Positions 1 to 8,536 of a stretch of 33,690 nucleotides of DNA are shown here, piece after piece. Each line of letters opens with the position of its first letter. The first letter of the stretch is position 1. Below the pieces are notes generated by a model. It made no database searches, was not told the origin of the DNA, and saw nothing but the letters and a program-made list of their open reading frames with translations. The translations under genes and the position numbers were made by a program. This stretch comes from Planctomycetales bacterium (GTDB taxonomy: Bacteria > Planctomycetota > Planctomycetia > Pirellulales > Pirellulaceae), in the NCBI GenBank assembly GCA_020427005.1, contig JAGQOY010000062.1, positions 1-33,690 on the forward strand, read 5' to 3'.

Positions 1-82
1 GGACCACTTGCCTGAGCAAGCCTTCATGTATGTTGGCGCCATCGAGCAAGCTGAGGAACAAGCCAAGAAAATGGCTAAGTAG
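1..82 (+). CDS. atpD: ATP synthase F1 subunit beta, C-terminal end (partial)
   Basis: Only the last 26 codons and the TAG stop lie in the window; the gene begins upstream of base 1. Reading from base 2, the peptide contains LPEQAFMYVG and ends EEQAKKMAK. The LPEQAFYMVG-like segment followed by an acidic and lysine-rich helix is the typical end of F1 beta subunits, the catalytic nucleotide-binding subunit of ATP synthase. It lies 66 bases upstream of atpC, which is the standard order at the 3' end of bacterial atp operons. The identification rests on this short tail plus its position, and the two agree. Confidence 0.9.
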   Translation, partial: DHLPEQAFMYVGAIEQAEEQAKKMAK

Positions 83-148
83 GGAATCTAATTGATCTGC
101 TCTCACGTTTAGGCTCGGCAAACCGCTAACTTCAATCGATAAAAGACT

Positions 149-538
149 ATGAGTGACATTCAGTGCGTAGTCGTCACACCTGAGAAAACAGAAATCGATG
201 TACTTGTTTCATCGGTAACCGTTCCACTATTCGACGGCGAAATGGGAATCCTCAAAGGTCACAGCCCCTTGGTCGGACGTTTGGGTTACGGCGTATTGCG
301 GATGGTGGTGGATGGTGCACCGGAGCGTTATTTCGTAGAGGGCGGGTTCGTCCAAGTTGCCAATAATGTCGTGTCGGTTCTGACCGACAAAGTGGTTCCC
401 ATGTCAGAGGTAACTTCGGCCATCGCTTCAGCGGCATTGGAAGCAGCTCTTAGCTTGCCCGCCGAAGCGCCTGATCAGATTGCTGCCAGACAAAAGGCCT
501 GCCAGCGTGCTCGTGCTATGCAGCGTTGTGCTGACTAA
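149..538 (+). CDS. atpC: ATP synthase F1 subunit epsilon
   Basis: 129 residues, close to the usual 130-140 for the family. The N-terminal half is the beta-sandwich domain with the signature GEMGILKGHSPLVGRLGYG (about residues 30-48). The C-terminal part (about 85-129) is the alanine-rich helical region that in this family regulates rotation of the central stalk. The protein links F1 to the c-ring through gamma and can inhibit ATP hydrolysis. The start is ATG; only a weak purine-rich stretch precedes it. It follows atpD directly and is probably the last gene of the operon, since the next 690 bases hold no convincing gene. Confidence 0.95.
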   Translation: MSDIQCVVVTPEKTEIDVLVSSVTVPLFDGEMGILKGHSPLVGRLGYGVLRMVVDGAPERYFVEGGFVQVANNVVSVLTDKVVPMSEVTSAIASAALEAALSLPAEAPDQIAARQKACQRARAMQRCAD

Positions 539-1232
539 GGCGACAGGTTCTATAGACATAAGCTCGGCCGAATTCTACACCGCCGGGTTGCCTGCGGCAT
601 CGATGATCTAGTGCGAGTCGCACGGACGTATAGCGTGTGTTTTCAAGGAAATCATTGAGCAAATGTGCGAAAAAACGCTACTCTTATGTGAAGTTTGCTC
701 TAGTTTGTTACGATCTGCCAAAGTGCTATAGACACTTTTGAAATTCGGCGGAGTTACGGATCCGCGTTCCACTGGCTTGGGTCGCGTTTTTTTCAAAATG
801 AACGGACAACCCTCGCGGTTTCTCAACCCGTTCAAACGTGCCCACAAGGCTCGTAGGATGGTAAAAACTCAATCCGGCCTACCTGGCAATAACAAAGGGA
901 AAACTACGATCTAGAATCTATCAGGGCATGGGTTACGTAATCTATTTGATTAGCAGCCAATTACCTCAGCTAAACGGCTTGCTAATTCAATCTAAAATCA
1001 CCGGGGGTCGATGGTGAGCGTTGGCCTAAGAAAACACAAAGGCTCCGGGCACTGACCAATTCCCAGCCGCTCACGCATCCCCATAAGTTTCTAGGGGTAG
1101 CGAGTCTCCCTGGTCTGGTAAAATAAATTCGAAGCTCCATGACAACATTCGTTATACGTCGAAGCGACTCGCAGTAGATCACGAAATTGTCCTGATAGCG
1201 TACTAAATACCTTTTTACGGGCAGAGCACATT
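539..1232. other. Intergenic region after atpC
   Basis: About 690 bases without a convincing gene. Short open frames on the minus strand (608-847, 982-1287) have no recognisable family membership as wholes. The region contains the first copy of a diverged direct repeat (611-695) whose partner lies beyond the next gene. The minus strand at about 1140-1230 also encodes a short stretch resembling the catalytic motif of reverse transcriptases (see findings). The small hairpin near 582-597 is too weak to call a terminator. Confidence 0.6.
611..695 (+). repeat. Diverged direct repeat, copy 1
   Basis: This 85-base noncoding segment matches 3644-3727. The best part is the last 46 bases (650-695), which align without gaps at 40 of 46 positions and end in a common CTCTTATGTGAAGTT. 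The first 20 bases also match well and share ACGGACGTA. The middle 18-19 bases differ. In copy 2 the open frame seen across copy 1 is interrupted by a stop, so the conservation does not look protein-coding. The function is unknown; a small RNA, a promoter/leader element or a mobile-element end are all possible. Confidence 0.75.
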
Positions 1233-3569
1233 TTGCAAGCTGCAAAACAACAAGAAATTGTTTGCGGTATCGTCTTGTGCCTTGCACTGGCTGGAATCCT
1301 TTCTCCCGGGATCTTGGCGGGGCAAGTGCCTGCCTTTCGCGATGGTTTCCACTTCTATTATCCCCAATCCATTTGGCTTACAGAACAACAAGCAATGGGG
1401 AATTGGTTCCCAAGCTGGAATCCAAATGAGGGACTGGGGGTCGCGGTTGCAGGGCAACCAAGTGCGGCTATCTACTATCCGTTACGTATCGTCTTCTCTT
1501 TGCCGTTCTCTGTGCCACAAAACTTAGCAATTTACTGCTTGATTCATCTCCTTCTGGCAGGTTTGGGAATTCGTCGCGCGTGTAGCTATTTCAACTTGTC
1601 ACCCACCATAGCTTGGACTGGCGCCACCATCTATGCACTCAGTTGTCCCGTGATTTTTCAAATCAACAACTTGATCTATTTGGTTAGTGCCGCTTGGGTC
1701 GGGTTTTGTTTGCTTGAGCTTATCTGCCTGGCTACCCTTGAATCCCCAGGCTGGTTGCAGCGCTTATGTAATTTATTCCTGTTTAGCGCCCTGATGTTCC
1801 TGGGAGGCGATCCACACACCTGCATAAATACTTGGATACTCTTCTGTTTGGCTGTCCTATTTAGAATCTTTACTATCCAACGTAAAGCAATCCTACCCCT
1901 CCCAACATTCAGCCATCGATTCCTACCGTTGCGATGGAAGTTTGCACTCTTATCGCTAGCCTTGATCGCTGGCACATTGCAAGCCATTCCCACATGGCGT
2001 TGGGCCCAACACTGCCGCCTTGCCGCAACCGAACCGATAACACTACCGCCGGAATTAGCTAACTTACCACTAGAGCAAGTGAACTTGCGACATCCGATTT
2101 ATGATTTCAGTATTTCGCCGCTTGACCTTGGAACATTGGCCTGCGCCACATTGACTGGACACTTCCAACCTACGGCAACGCGATGGTCCGCTGCCTTAGA
2201 AAGCGAAGGACGGATGTGGACACCTTCTTTGTACTTTGGATGCTTGCCGTTTTGGATTTTGGTCGTCAGCTTTCCAAAACTACTTCCTCAACGATCAACG
2301 CGATTCTTGGTTTGCGTAGCTGTCTTTGGTGGTCTTGCTGCCATGGGAAACTACTCTCCCATGTGGTTTTTGCGGCAGCTATTCCTGGCTCTCGGCTGGC
2401 AAACCGACTATTTCCCAATTGACTCTTGGAGTTCATTGTACGGCCTATTAACAAACTTGCCCGGATACGCCTGGTTCCGATTTCCCGCCAAATGGTCTGT
2501 CTGGATCTCAGCGTCCTGCGCAATTCTCGTTGCACATCAGCTGGCCGCGGGTGTTCAACACATCTCCTGCGCGAGATGGAAATTGTTCGCAGCAGGGTGC
2601 AGCTACATTTTTCTGGGTAGCATTACCTATTGTTCCAGTCAACTCACCAACGCCACTTGGAAAACAGACGTACAAACCTGGCTCGATTCACGTTCAGACG
2701 CATGGCTAGGTTCAGCACAGATCGACGCATCCCTGATGTCCATGACATTCGGACTGATCATTGGAGGAAGTGTGTGCTTGGTCGCCGCCTCTATGCTCGC
2801 CGCTGGCAAAACAAATCGATTTGTGCACGCGGTAGCCTTGCTAACGCTCGTCGAGTTAACGACCCTTGGGCTGCAATGGGCAGACTTTACCCCCGCTCCA
2901 CAACTTGATTCCGCTTGGCCACGGGGTCGGCCTACGTTGGTTAGGCTGTGGGCAAACATGAATTCTGCTCGCATTCAACAAGATCGAAACATAGACGCAC
3001 GAATAAAGTCAGAGCAGAATTTTGATACCGTCAAAGAACAAACGAGCTATCAACTAACTTTTGCTGCCGGCAAACTGATTGAAATCGGAGACATTGGTGG
3101 TCTTCATTCTTCCCAGTCACTAGACCCACTAGGAGTTAGGAAATTGAAAGCCTGGCTCAATGCCCAAGATCAGCTTACTCCTGATCAACCTGAGCTAGAT
3201 CAAGTACTAGCAGAATTAGGAATAAGCCACCGCTTGGTCCGGCAAAACGCAGGCGAAAATTTACAACAGTTTTCCTGGCAAAAAATCCCTGGAACCAAGC
3301 TACTGTGTGAATTCTTAGCTAACGAGCCTCAGCGTTACTCCAATCCAGTTTCCCAACTCGTCTGGAGATGGTCCTCTGGCAAATTGCTAGTCGACATCAA
3401 CGCTAGGACACCCGGCACGCTACGTATCAGACAGTTTTCGGACGGAGGTTGGCAGGTGGCGGATTGGAACGGCAGTGTTACTCAACCCCTCAAAAACCGG
3501 CTATTCATCGAAGTTCCGATAGAACCCGGAGAGCGCACGCTTTCGGTTGAAAGAAAATGGCTCTGGTAG
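1233..3569 (+). CDS. YfhO-like polytopic membrane protein
   Basis: 778 residues with about a dozen hydrophobic segments spread over the first two thirds, for example at residues 10-30, 80-110, 130-180 and 240-260. The early FRDGFHFYYPQSIWLTEQQA and the following WFPSWNPNEGLGVAVAGQP resemble the conserved first periplasmic loop of the YfhO / GT-C-like membrane protein group. The C-terminal 70 residues are soluble and beta-rich (SDGGWQVADWNG), like the usual YfhO tail. In Gram-positive bacteria YfhO proteins take part in glycosylation of envelope polymers; a similar role here is inference. The start is TTG: the frame is open from 1143, but no ATG or GTG occurs before codon 54, and an ATG there would remove the first membrane segment. 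The gene stands alone between two direct repeats. Confidence 0.75.
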   Translation: MQAAKQQEIVCGIVLCLALAGILSPGILAGQVPAFRDGFHFYYPQSIWLTEQQAMGNWFPSWNPNEGLGVAVAGQPSAAIYYPLRIVFSLPFSVPQNLAIYCLIHLLLAGLGIRRACSYFNLSPTIAWTGATIYALSCPVIFQINNLIYLVSAAWVGFCLLELICLATLESPGWLQRLCNLFLFSALMFLGGDPHTCINTWILFCLAVLFRIFTIQRKAILPLPTFSHRFLPLRWKFALLSLALIAGTLQAIPTWRWAQHCRLAATEPITLPPELANLPLEQVNLRHPIYDFSISPLDLGTLACATLTGHFQPTATRWSAALESEGRMWTPSLYFGCLPFWILVVSFPKLLPQRSTRFLVCVAVFGGLAAMGNYSPMWFLRQLFLALGWQTDYFPIDSWSSLYGLLTNLPGYAWFRFPAKWSVWISASCAILVAHQLAAGVQHISCARWKLFAAGCSYIFLGSITYCSSQLTNATWKTDVQTWLDSRSDAWLGSAQIDASLMSMTFGLIIGGSVCLVAASMLAAGKTNRFVHAVALLTLVELTTLGLQWADFTPAPQLDSAWPRGRPTLVRLWANMNSARIQQDRNIDARIKSEQNFDTVKEQTSYQLTFAAGKLIEIGDIGGLHSSQSLDPLGVRKLKAWLNAQDQLTPDQPELDQVLAELGISHRLVRQNAGENLQQFSWQKIPGTKLLCEFLANEPQRYSNPVSQLVWRWSSGKLLVDINARTPGTLRIRQFSDGGWQVADWNGSVTQPLKNRLFIEVPIEPGERTLSVERKWLW

Positions 3570-3643
3570 ATTACCTTCGCAATTGGGCCGACACTCAAGT
3601 AATCCTTGGACTACATTGCAACGCTATTCGACTGGTACAATAC

Positions 3644-3727
3644 GAGCGGCTGCGACGGACGTAGGACTGTCATTTAGATTTAATCGTTGATCAAATCGGC
3701 GAAAACACGCTCCTCTTATGTGAAGTT
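3644..3727 (+). repeat. Diverged direct repeat, copy 2
   Basis: This is the partner of 611-695, in the same orientation, lying between the YfhO-like gene and the convergent acetyltransferase gene. It shares ACGGACGTA near its start and the 46-base 3' block 3682-3727 (40 of 46 identical, including CTCTTATGTGAAGTT at the end). It starts 74 bases after the stop of the YfhO-like gene and ends 9 bases before the stop codon of the acetyltransferase on the other strand. Confidence 0.75.
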
Positions 3728-3736
3728 CCTACGGAT

Positions 3737-4159
3737 CTAAATTTTCTTGCTCATTCTAAAATGAGGAATGTTGGCTTCCATAAAGCGTTCGCTGTCGATT
3801 GTGTAACCCAAACGCAAATAAAAGGAAACTGCGCTCTCCTGGGCATGGAACCAAATTTCAGAAAGGTCGGACTCTTGAGCGACTTTCTCAAGTGCTCCCA
3901 TAACGGCGGTCCCCAACCCTTGTTTTCGATACTCCTTCAAAACCGCCACGCGTCCGACCTTGCCAGCCTTTTCGATATCCAATCGTCCTGTAGCCACGGC
4001 TTGGCCAGCTAAGAATACAATTGCATGCCTACATTTTTCGTCTCGATCATCCATCTCTAACTCGGGAGCAACCCCTTGTTCTTCGATGAATACCTTGGAA
4101 CGAACGGCTCGGATTGACCCTCGATGGGTCTCGAAGTCGGTAATAAATACTTGCATCAT
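3737..4159 (-). CDS. GNAT family N-acetyltransferase
   Basis: 140 residues, the size of a single-domain GNAT enzyme (ElaA/YjcF-like type). The N-terminus (VRSKVFIEEQGVAPELE, about residues 19-35) is typical of this subgroup. The acetyl-CoA binding motif A is at about 70-88, with VAVLKEYRKQGLGTAVM containing the R/Q-x-x-G-x-G loop (RKQGLG, 78-83). The late FYLRLGYTIDSERFMEANIPH gives the usual C-terminal strand and loop. It should transfer an acetyl group from acetyl-CoA to an amine; the substrate is unknown. The start ATG overlaps the ligA stop (ATGA), so its translation is probably coupled to ligA. A second ATG follows immediately. Confidence 0.88.
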   Translation of the reverse strand: MMQVFITDFETHRGSIRAVRSKVFIEEQGVAPELEMDDRDEKCRHAIVFLAGQAVATGRLDIEKAGKVGRVAVLKEYRKQGLGTAVMGALEKVAQESDLSEIWFHAQESAVSFYLRLGYTIDSERFMEANIPHFRMSKKI

Positions 4160-6198
4160 TCCAGAATCTCGGCTGCCTGCAAACCTGACGGTCCAATGAT
4201 TAGATTTTCAAAATCGTCTTCAGAAATTACCTGAACCCCCAACTCTTGCGCCTTAGCCAATTTGCTACCGGCCTTTTCTCCTGCCACCAGAAAATCAGTA
4301 TTCTTTGACACGCTACTTGCAGCTCGACCTCCATGTTTTGCAATGAGCTCTTCAATTTCGTCCCTCTTGTACTTCAAGAGCGTGCCAGTAACGACAAAAG
4401 TCTTCCCCTCGAATACTTTCGCATCGTCGCCTCCAACATCCTTTGCCGCGAGGTGCAAAGCTTCAACTAGTGAAACACCTGCCTCCTGCAATTCAGCAAT
4501 CGTCGATTCTCCAAATTCACTGTGCAGGAATCCAAAGACACTATCAGCAATTATCTCTCCGATTTCATCAACCGATGCAAGTTCATCTATTGAAGCCGAC
4601 TGCAGATGTTCGATGGAATGGAACCGTTGAGCCAACAAAAGTGCTACTCGTGTGCCTACATGCCGAATTGAAATCGCAGCCAAGACGCGACCTAATCCTC
4701 GTGATTTGCTAACGGCTATCCCCGCCAGCAACTTTTCAGCCTTACGCTTACCGAAGCTATCCAATTTAAGCAGTTGGTCTTCGGTTAGCTTGTACAGATC
4801 CCCATAACTGTTCACTAGTCCCGCGTCCACTAGTTGATCTACGATCTTTTCGCCTAAGCCATCGATATCCATGGCGGATCGGCTAGCAAAGAACCTTAAC
4901 CGTTGACGCAATTTTGCAGGACATGTTTGACTTGGGCAGCGAATGTAAACGCCTCCCTCATCCTTCACTAGACGAGTTTGACATTCAGGACACTCAATGG
5001 GGAAAACAAAAGGCAATGATTCATCAGGGCGACGATGCAACTCCACTCGGACCACGTGCGGGATTATCTTGCCGGCCTTTTCGACAACGACCCAATCCCC
5101 AACACGAATGTCCTTGCGTTCGATCTCCTCAGCATTATGAAGACTCGCTCGCGAGACTGTTGTACCGGCTAATTGCACCGGCTCTAGTTCCGCAACGGGA
5201 GTAATAGCTCCTGTCTTTCCTACTTGTACGCGAATCTCGTTCAGTCGAGTCACCGCTTCGTATTTCTCAATTTTGTAGGCAACGACCCAACGCGGTGACT
5301 TGGTGGTTGAGCCCAAGATTTCGCGTTGGCGAAAACTATTCACTTTTAGTACCAAACCATCCACTTCAAAGTCCAACGAGTGCAATTCCGCCTGAATTTG
5401 GTCGATTTGGCTCAGCACTTCGTTGGCGGATTCAAAGCGAACCACGTGCGGAGTAACTGGCAAACCGAAAGACTTCAACTCTGCCAGAAAATCCATGTGA
5501 TTCTCGGATCGCATGCCTTCACAGTACCCGACCCCATGGCAGAAAAATCGCATTCGACGCCGCGCTGCTTCTCTTGGATCTTGCATGCGGATCGAACCGG
5601 CTGTCACATTTCGAGGATTGGCAAAAGGAGGCTGGCCCATCTGATCCCTTTGCAAATTCAGTTTTGCGAGGTCGCTGTTTGTCATATAGACTTCGCCGCG
5701 TACTTCAAGCAACTCGGGTGGATGATTTGCTAATTTCAGCGGCACATCTCCGACAGTTCGTATCGTATGCGTGATGTCGTCTCCAATCTGCCCATTCCCC
5801 CTTGTAACTGCCCGTACAAGTCTTCCGCGCTCATACACGATTGCGGCCGCAACTCCGTCAATTTTTAATTCCATCACCCACTGTACGGGTTCCACAATAT
5901 TCTTTTGAACGCGATTGAGAAAACCAGCTAGTTCCTCAAGGTTGTAGGTGTTTTCTATACTTAACATGGGCACACGATGGGCCACTGGAACCAAGTCACC
6001 GACAATCTCGTCTCCAATTCGCATGGAAGGACTATCGCTAGTAACCAGCTCAGGAAATTCACGCTCCAGATTCTTGAGTTGCCCCATCAGGCGGTCATAA
6101 TCGAGATCCGAGATTTCAGGCGAAGCTTCGACGTAATATTTTCGATCGTAATAACGAATCTGATCACGTAGCAACTCAATTTCGTTCTCAGGCGTCAT
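4156..6198 (-). CDS. ligA: NAD-dependent DNA ligase
   Basis: 680 residues, normal length for LigA. It seals nicks in DNA during replication and repair, using NAD as adenylate donor. Domains in order: an N-terminal NMN-binding domain Ia (RYYDRKYYVE near residue 15-23); the nucleotidyltransferase domain with the adenylated lysine in ELKIDGVA (K112) and RGNGQIGDDIT; an OB fold with QVGKTGAITPVAELEPV (about 325-341); a four-cysteine zinc finger (C403, C406, C421, C426); helix-hairpin-helix repeats (about 445-590); and a C-terminal BRCT domain (about 598-670, with GKTFVVTGTL). All key residues appear intact. ATG start, preceded by GAGAGGAAA at good spacing. The stop overlaps the acetyltransferase start. 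Confidence 0.98.
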   Translation of the reverse strand: MTPENEIELLRDQIRYYDRKYYVEASPEISDLDYDRLMGQLKNLEREFPELVTSDSPSMRIGDEIVGDLVPVAHRVPMLSIENTYNLEELAGFLNRVQKNIVEPVQWVMELKIDGVAAAIVYERGRLVRAVTRGNGQIGDDITHTIRTVGDVPLKLANHPPELLEVRGEVYMTNSDLAKLNLQRDQMGQPPFANPRNVTAGSIRMQDPREAARRRMRFFCHGVGYCEGMRSENHMDFLAELKSFGLPVTPHVVRFESANEVLSQIDQIQAELHSLDFEVDGLVLKVNSFRQREILGSTTKSPRWVVAYKIEKYEAVTRLNEIRVQVGKTGAITPVAELEPVQLAGTTVSRASLHNAEEIERKDIRVGDWVVVEKAGKIIPHVVRVELHRRPDESLPFVFPIECPECQTRLVKDEGGVYIRCPSQTCPAKLRQRLRFFASRSAMDIDGLGEKIVDQLVDAGLVNSYGDLYKLTEDQLLKLDSFGKRKAEKLLAGIAVSKSRGLGRVLAAISIRHVGTRVALLLAQRFHSIEHLQSASIDELASVDEIGEIIADSVFGFLHSEFGESTIAELQEAGVSLVEALHLAAKDVGGDDAKVFEGKTFVVTGTLLKYKRDEIEELIAKHGGRAASSVSKNTDFLVAGEKAGSKLAKAQELGVQVISEDDFENLIIGPSGLQAAEILE

Positions 6199-6585
6199 TA
6201 CTGTTTCCTCTCATTGAGTCGTTGACCTGACAATTGTCTGGTATCTAAGGGGACTCTGTAGGCGTCTTGATAATTCCACTGAACAAGACTGTTCCATCGC
6301 AATCTCAGCCTGGCTCATTGACTTTGAGCCAATGAGTCGCAATGGTCACACTATTTGGCAGACACTGTCGTTGATCAGATTATAAAGAGGAAGCTGCAGT
6401 GTTGTCATTCCAACATCGTGTCACGACAATGTAGTTCAGACAAGAATCAACCGCGATGTGGCGGTCACTGAACTAACGGTGACCGCCACATCGGCGGTCA
6501 GTGGAAGTAGTCTGTCAGTTACGAACTAATGAAGAAAGTTTGAGCGGTCTTATCTCCCGCCCAAGTTCACAATCGCGCACGATCT
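6199..6585. other. Intergenic region between ligA and the permease gene
   Basis: 387 bases with no gene. It should hold the ligA promoter on the minus strand and the 3' end of the permease transcript. Two inverted repeats are visible: a strong one at 6454-6493 (listed separately) and a weak 7-bp stem (CTCATTG / CAATGAG) near 6315-6337. Confidence 0.6.
6454..6493 (-). terminator. Strong hairpin downstream of permease gene (terminator-like)
   Basis: CGATGTGGCGGTCAC (6454-6468) and GTGACCGCCACATCG (6479-6493) form a perfect 15-bp stem with a 10-base loop. It lies about 90 bases past the stop of the minus-strand permease gene and about 255 bases before ligA. Read on the minus strand, no clear U-run follows, so it is not a textbook intrinsic terminator. 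An mRNA 3'-end stabiliser or protein-binding palindrome is equally possible. Confidence 0.5.
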
Positions 6586-8337
6586 TTAGGCCAAATCACG
6601 ATCTTCAAATAAGAGTAATGCCAAGAACATGGATAGCAGCACATACAACAAACAGTAGATCAGACTGCCTGCTAACAAGGACATTGTTATTTGGTTGTCG
6701 GCATCAATGGCAGCCTGAAGCGAAAAGTGTTCTAGGATGGGAATGATAGTAGCCACCAGCGAGGCGACGAATTTGACAATCTCAAAACCTTCTTGAGTGC
6801 TGGACACCAAAGACGTCGTCAGGTTACCAATCACGTAAATAGAAAAACAAACCGCCAAATTGGCAAGCTGCGGTAACCGTGAAGCCAATGCAACGCTAAT
6901 GGCCATCAGTACCACCGATTGCATAAAGGCCATTATCAACCCGGGTACGGTACTCACCATCTCAGTATGACAGACTTGCCATACTGGCAATTCGGTCGAA
7001 GTTTCCCTGGCTTCATAAATTGGTTTGTAACAAACAGCACCAATTTCCAAAGCTCCAAGGACTGTGAACATTAAGAACAAGACCCAAAAGATGCCCAAGA
7101 ACTTCCCAATTACGAAGCTACGTCGCATGATGGGTTTGCTTAGAACCGTCAATGCAGTCTTGCCTTCAATCTCTTCACTGATCGAACTACTCGCTGACCA
7201 GATTCCCTGGAATGCAGCCAACAACATGATGGTGGTGATACCACAATCTTTAAGTAGCTTGATATCTTCGCCAAAGGTATTGAACGACAAAAACTCGTAA
7301 AGCAAAATTCCGATCACCCCCAGAGACATCAACACCAAGAATAACGGCTGAGCCAACTCGTTTTTGATGGTCGCGAAAGCAACAGCGGAAGCCCGAGGGG
7401 CGACTGCTTGTTGCAGCAGTAGTGATAGACCCACCAACACTACACAAAAGGCTGTTATTACAAATGTGGTAGCCTGAGGTACGGGTGGAATCGTTAAGTA
7501 GTCAATCCTTATAGTCGCTTCCGTGACTTCACGATTCTGAATGTGTAATTGAGTCCCCTCCTCGTAGGGAATTGGTAAAGCATCCAACTCCTGTTTACGA
7601 TCCCATGACAGAGTCTCATCCGCGGCGACTCGGCGAGGTGTGCGGCGAAAATCAACCGCTTTGGCAGCATCAGCCAGAATCACGGACCGGTCCGAATTCA
7701 CGCTCAAGCTACTCAATAGGCTGAAATCGATTGGGACTTCCACGGGATGAAAGGTGTTGTCCCCTGCCGCAGCTGCCGGAATTGTGACGGTGATCGAATC
7801 TCGACCTGTTGCGAAGATCTTGGGGAGGCTGGCAAAAGCTTTGACGGGTTCGGCGACAATTCCCGGTCCCATGGCTGCGCCAACACCCCAAACTCCACAG
7901 CCCACTAAAACTATGACGATCGCGCAAATCATCAAGTAACCTGCAGCACCTTCACCCAAGGTCACAAAAGCATTTCGGGCTGCCTGCTTCGAACAACAAA
8001 AAATGGCCGACCAGCCGATGATCCCGCACAAAAGAAACAAAACCGCCAATAACAATACCGGCTCCTGTAGGTTTTCAGCCCCCCAAAATTCCTTCGGTAT
8101 CAAGAAATATAGGCCCCCAGCTAGGGCCGCCGTTAAGATTGCCGCAGCCACATGCCCAGTAGCAGAATGCGATAGAGCTTCCCACGGAGGAACATTCGAC
8201 AAAGCCTTAAACAACAGCACAAGCGCGGCAAGTATCACCAATCCGCCTGCGATTCCAACAGAAACAAACCAGATGGGAGTTAACCAAGCCGTCATCCAGT
8301 TTCCGGTGGCCTGACCTAGAAGAACAATTGAAGACAT
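6586..8337 (-). CDS. ABC-2 type transporter permease protein
   Basis: 583 residues from the chosen ATG at 8337. The frame extends to a TTG at 8400 and another ATG at 8355, but neither has a clear ribosome binding site, and the chosen start places the first membrane segment (WLTPIWFVSVGIAGGLVIL) about 20 residues in. There are about ten hydrophobic segments: four before residue 190, then a soluble periplasmic domain, then a membrane block containing VLSKPIMRRSFVIGKFLGI. The phrase 'ALTVLSKP' preceding a membrane helix is characteristic of ABC-2 permeases, which form the membrane channel of ABC exporters. No ATPase gene is adjacent, so the partner must be elsewhere. The acylphosphatase gene lies upstream on the same strand. 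Confidence 0.75.
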   Translation of the reverse strand: MSSIVLLGQATGNWMTAWLTPIWFVSVGIAGGLVILAALVLLFKALSNVPPWEALSHSATGHVAAAILTAALAGGLYFLIPKEFWGAENLQEPVLLLAVLFLLCGIIGWSAIFCCSKQAARNAFVTLGEGAAGYLMICAIVIVLVGCGVWGVGAAMGPGIVAEPVKAFASLPKIFATGRDSITVTIPAAAAGDNTFHPVEVPIDFSLLSSLSVNSDRSVILADAAKAVDFRRTPRRVAADETLSWDRKQELDALPIPYEEGTQLHIQNREVTEATIRIDYLTIPPVPQATTFVITAFCVVLVGLSLLLQQAVAPRASAVAFATIKNELAQPLFLVLMSLGVIGILLYEFLSFNTFGEDIKLLKDCGITTIMLLAAFQGIWSASSSISEEIEGKTALTVLSKPIMRRSFVIGKFLGIFWVLFLMFTVLGALEIGAVCYKPIYEARETSTELPVWQVCHTEMVSTVPGLIMAFMQSVVLMAISVALASRLPQLANLAVCFSIYVIGNLTTSLVSSTQEGFEIVKFVASLVATIIPILEHFSLQAAIDADNQITMSLLAGSLIYCLLYVLLSMFLALLLFEDRDLA

Positions 8338-8536
8338 AGCTGGAACTGAAAGCATCGCTGACACTGTTTTTATGAAGAGCTTGTGGGACTGAAACGGCAA
8401 GATTCTGACATGAATTATGCCTCCCGTCGACCGGTGCGCGCACCGCTAACGCAAGCCTGTACGAAACTTGGTCTCCGAATGTTCGCAGTTAGCCAACATA
8501 ATCCGATTTTTGGTACCGGCAGCATCATCCATCGGC

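Noticed and set aside
608..847. Minus-strand open frame of 79 codons after atpC
   Set aside because: It crosses the noncoding repeat; the equivalent frame in the second repeat copy has an early stop, and no domain or ribosome binding site is visible.
4262..4630. Long open frames opposite ligA and other genes
   Set aside because: They are antisense shadows of well-identified genes with no motifs of their own.
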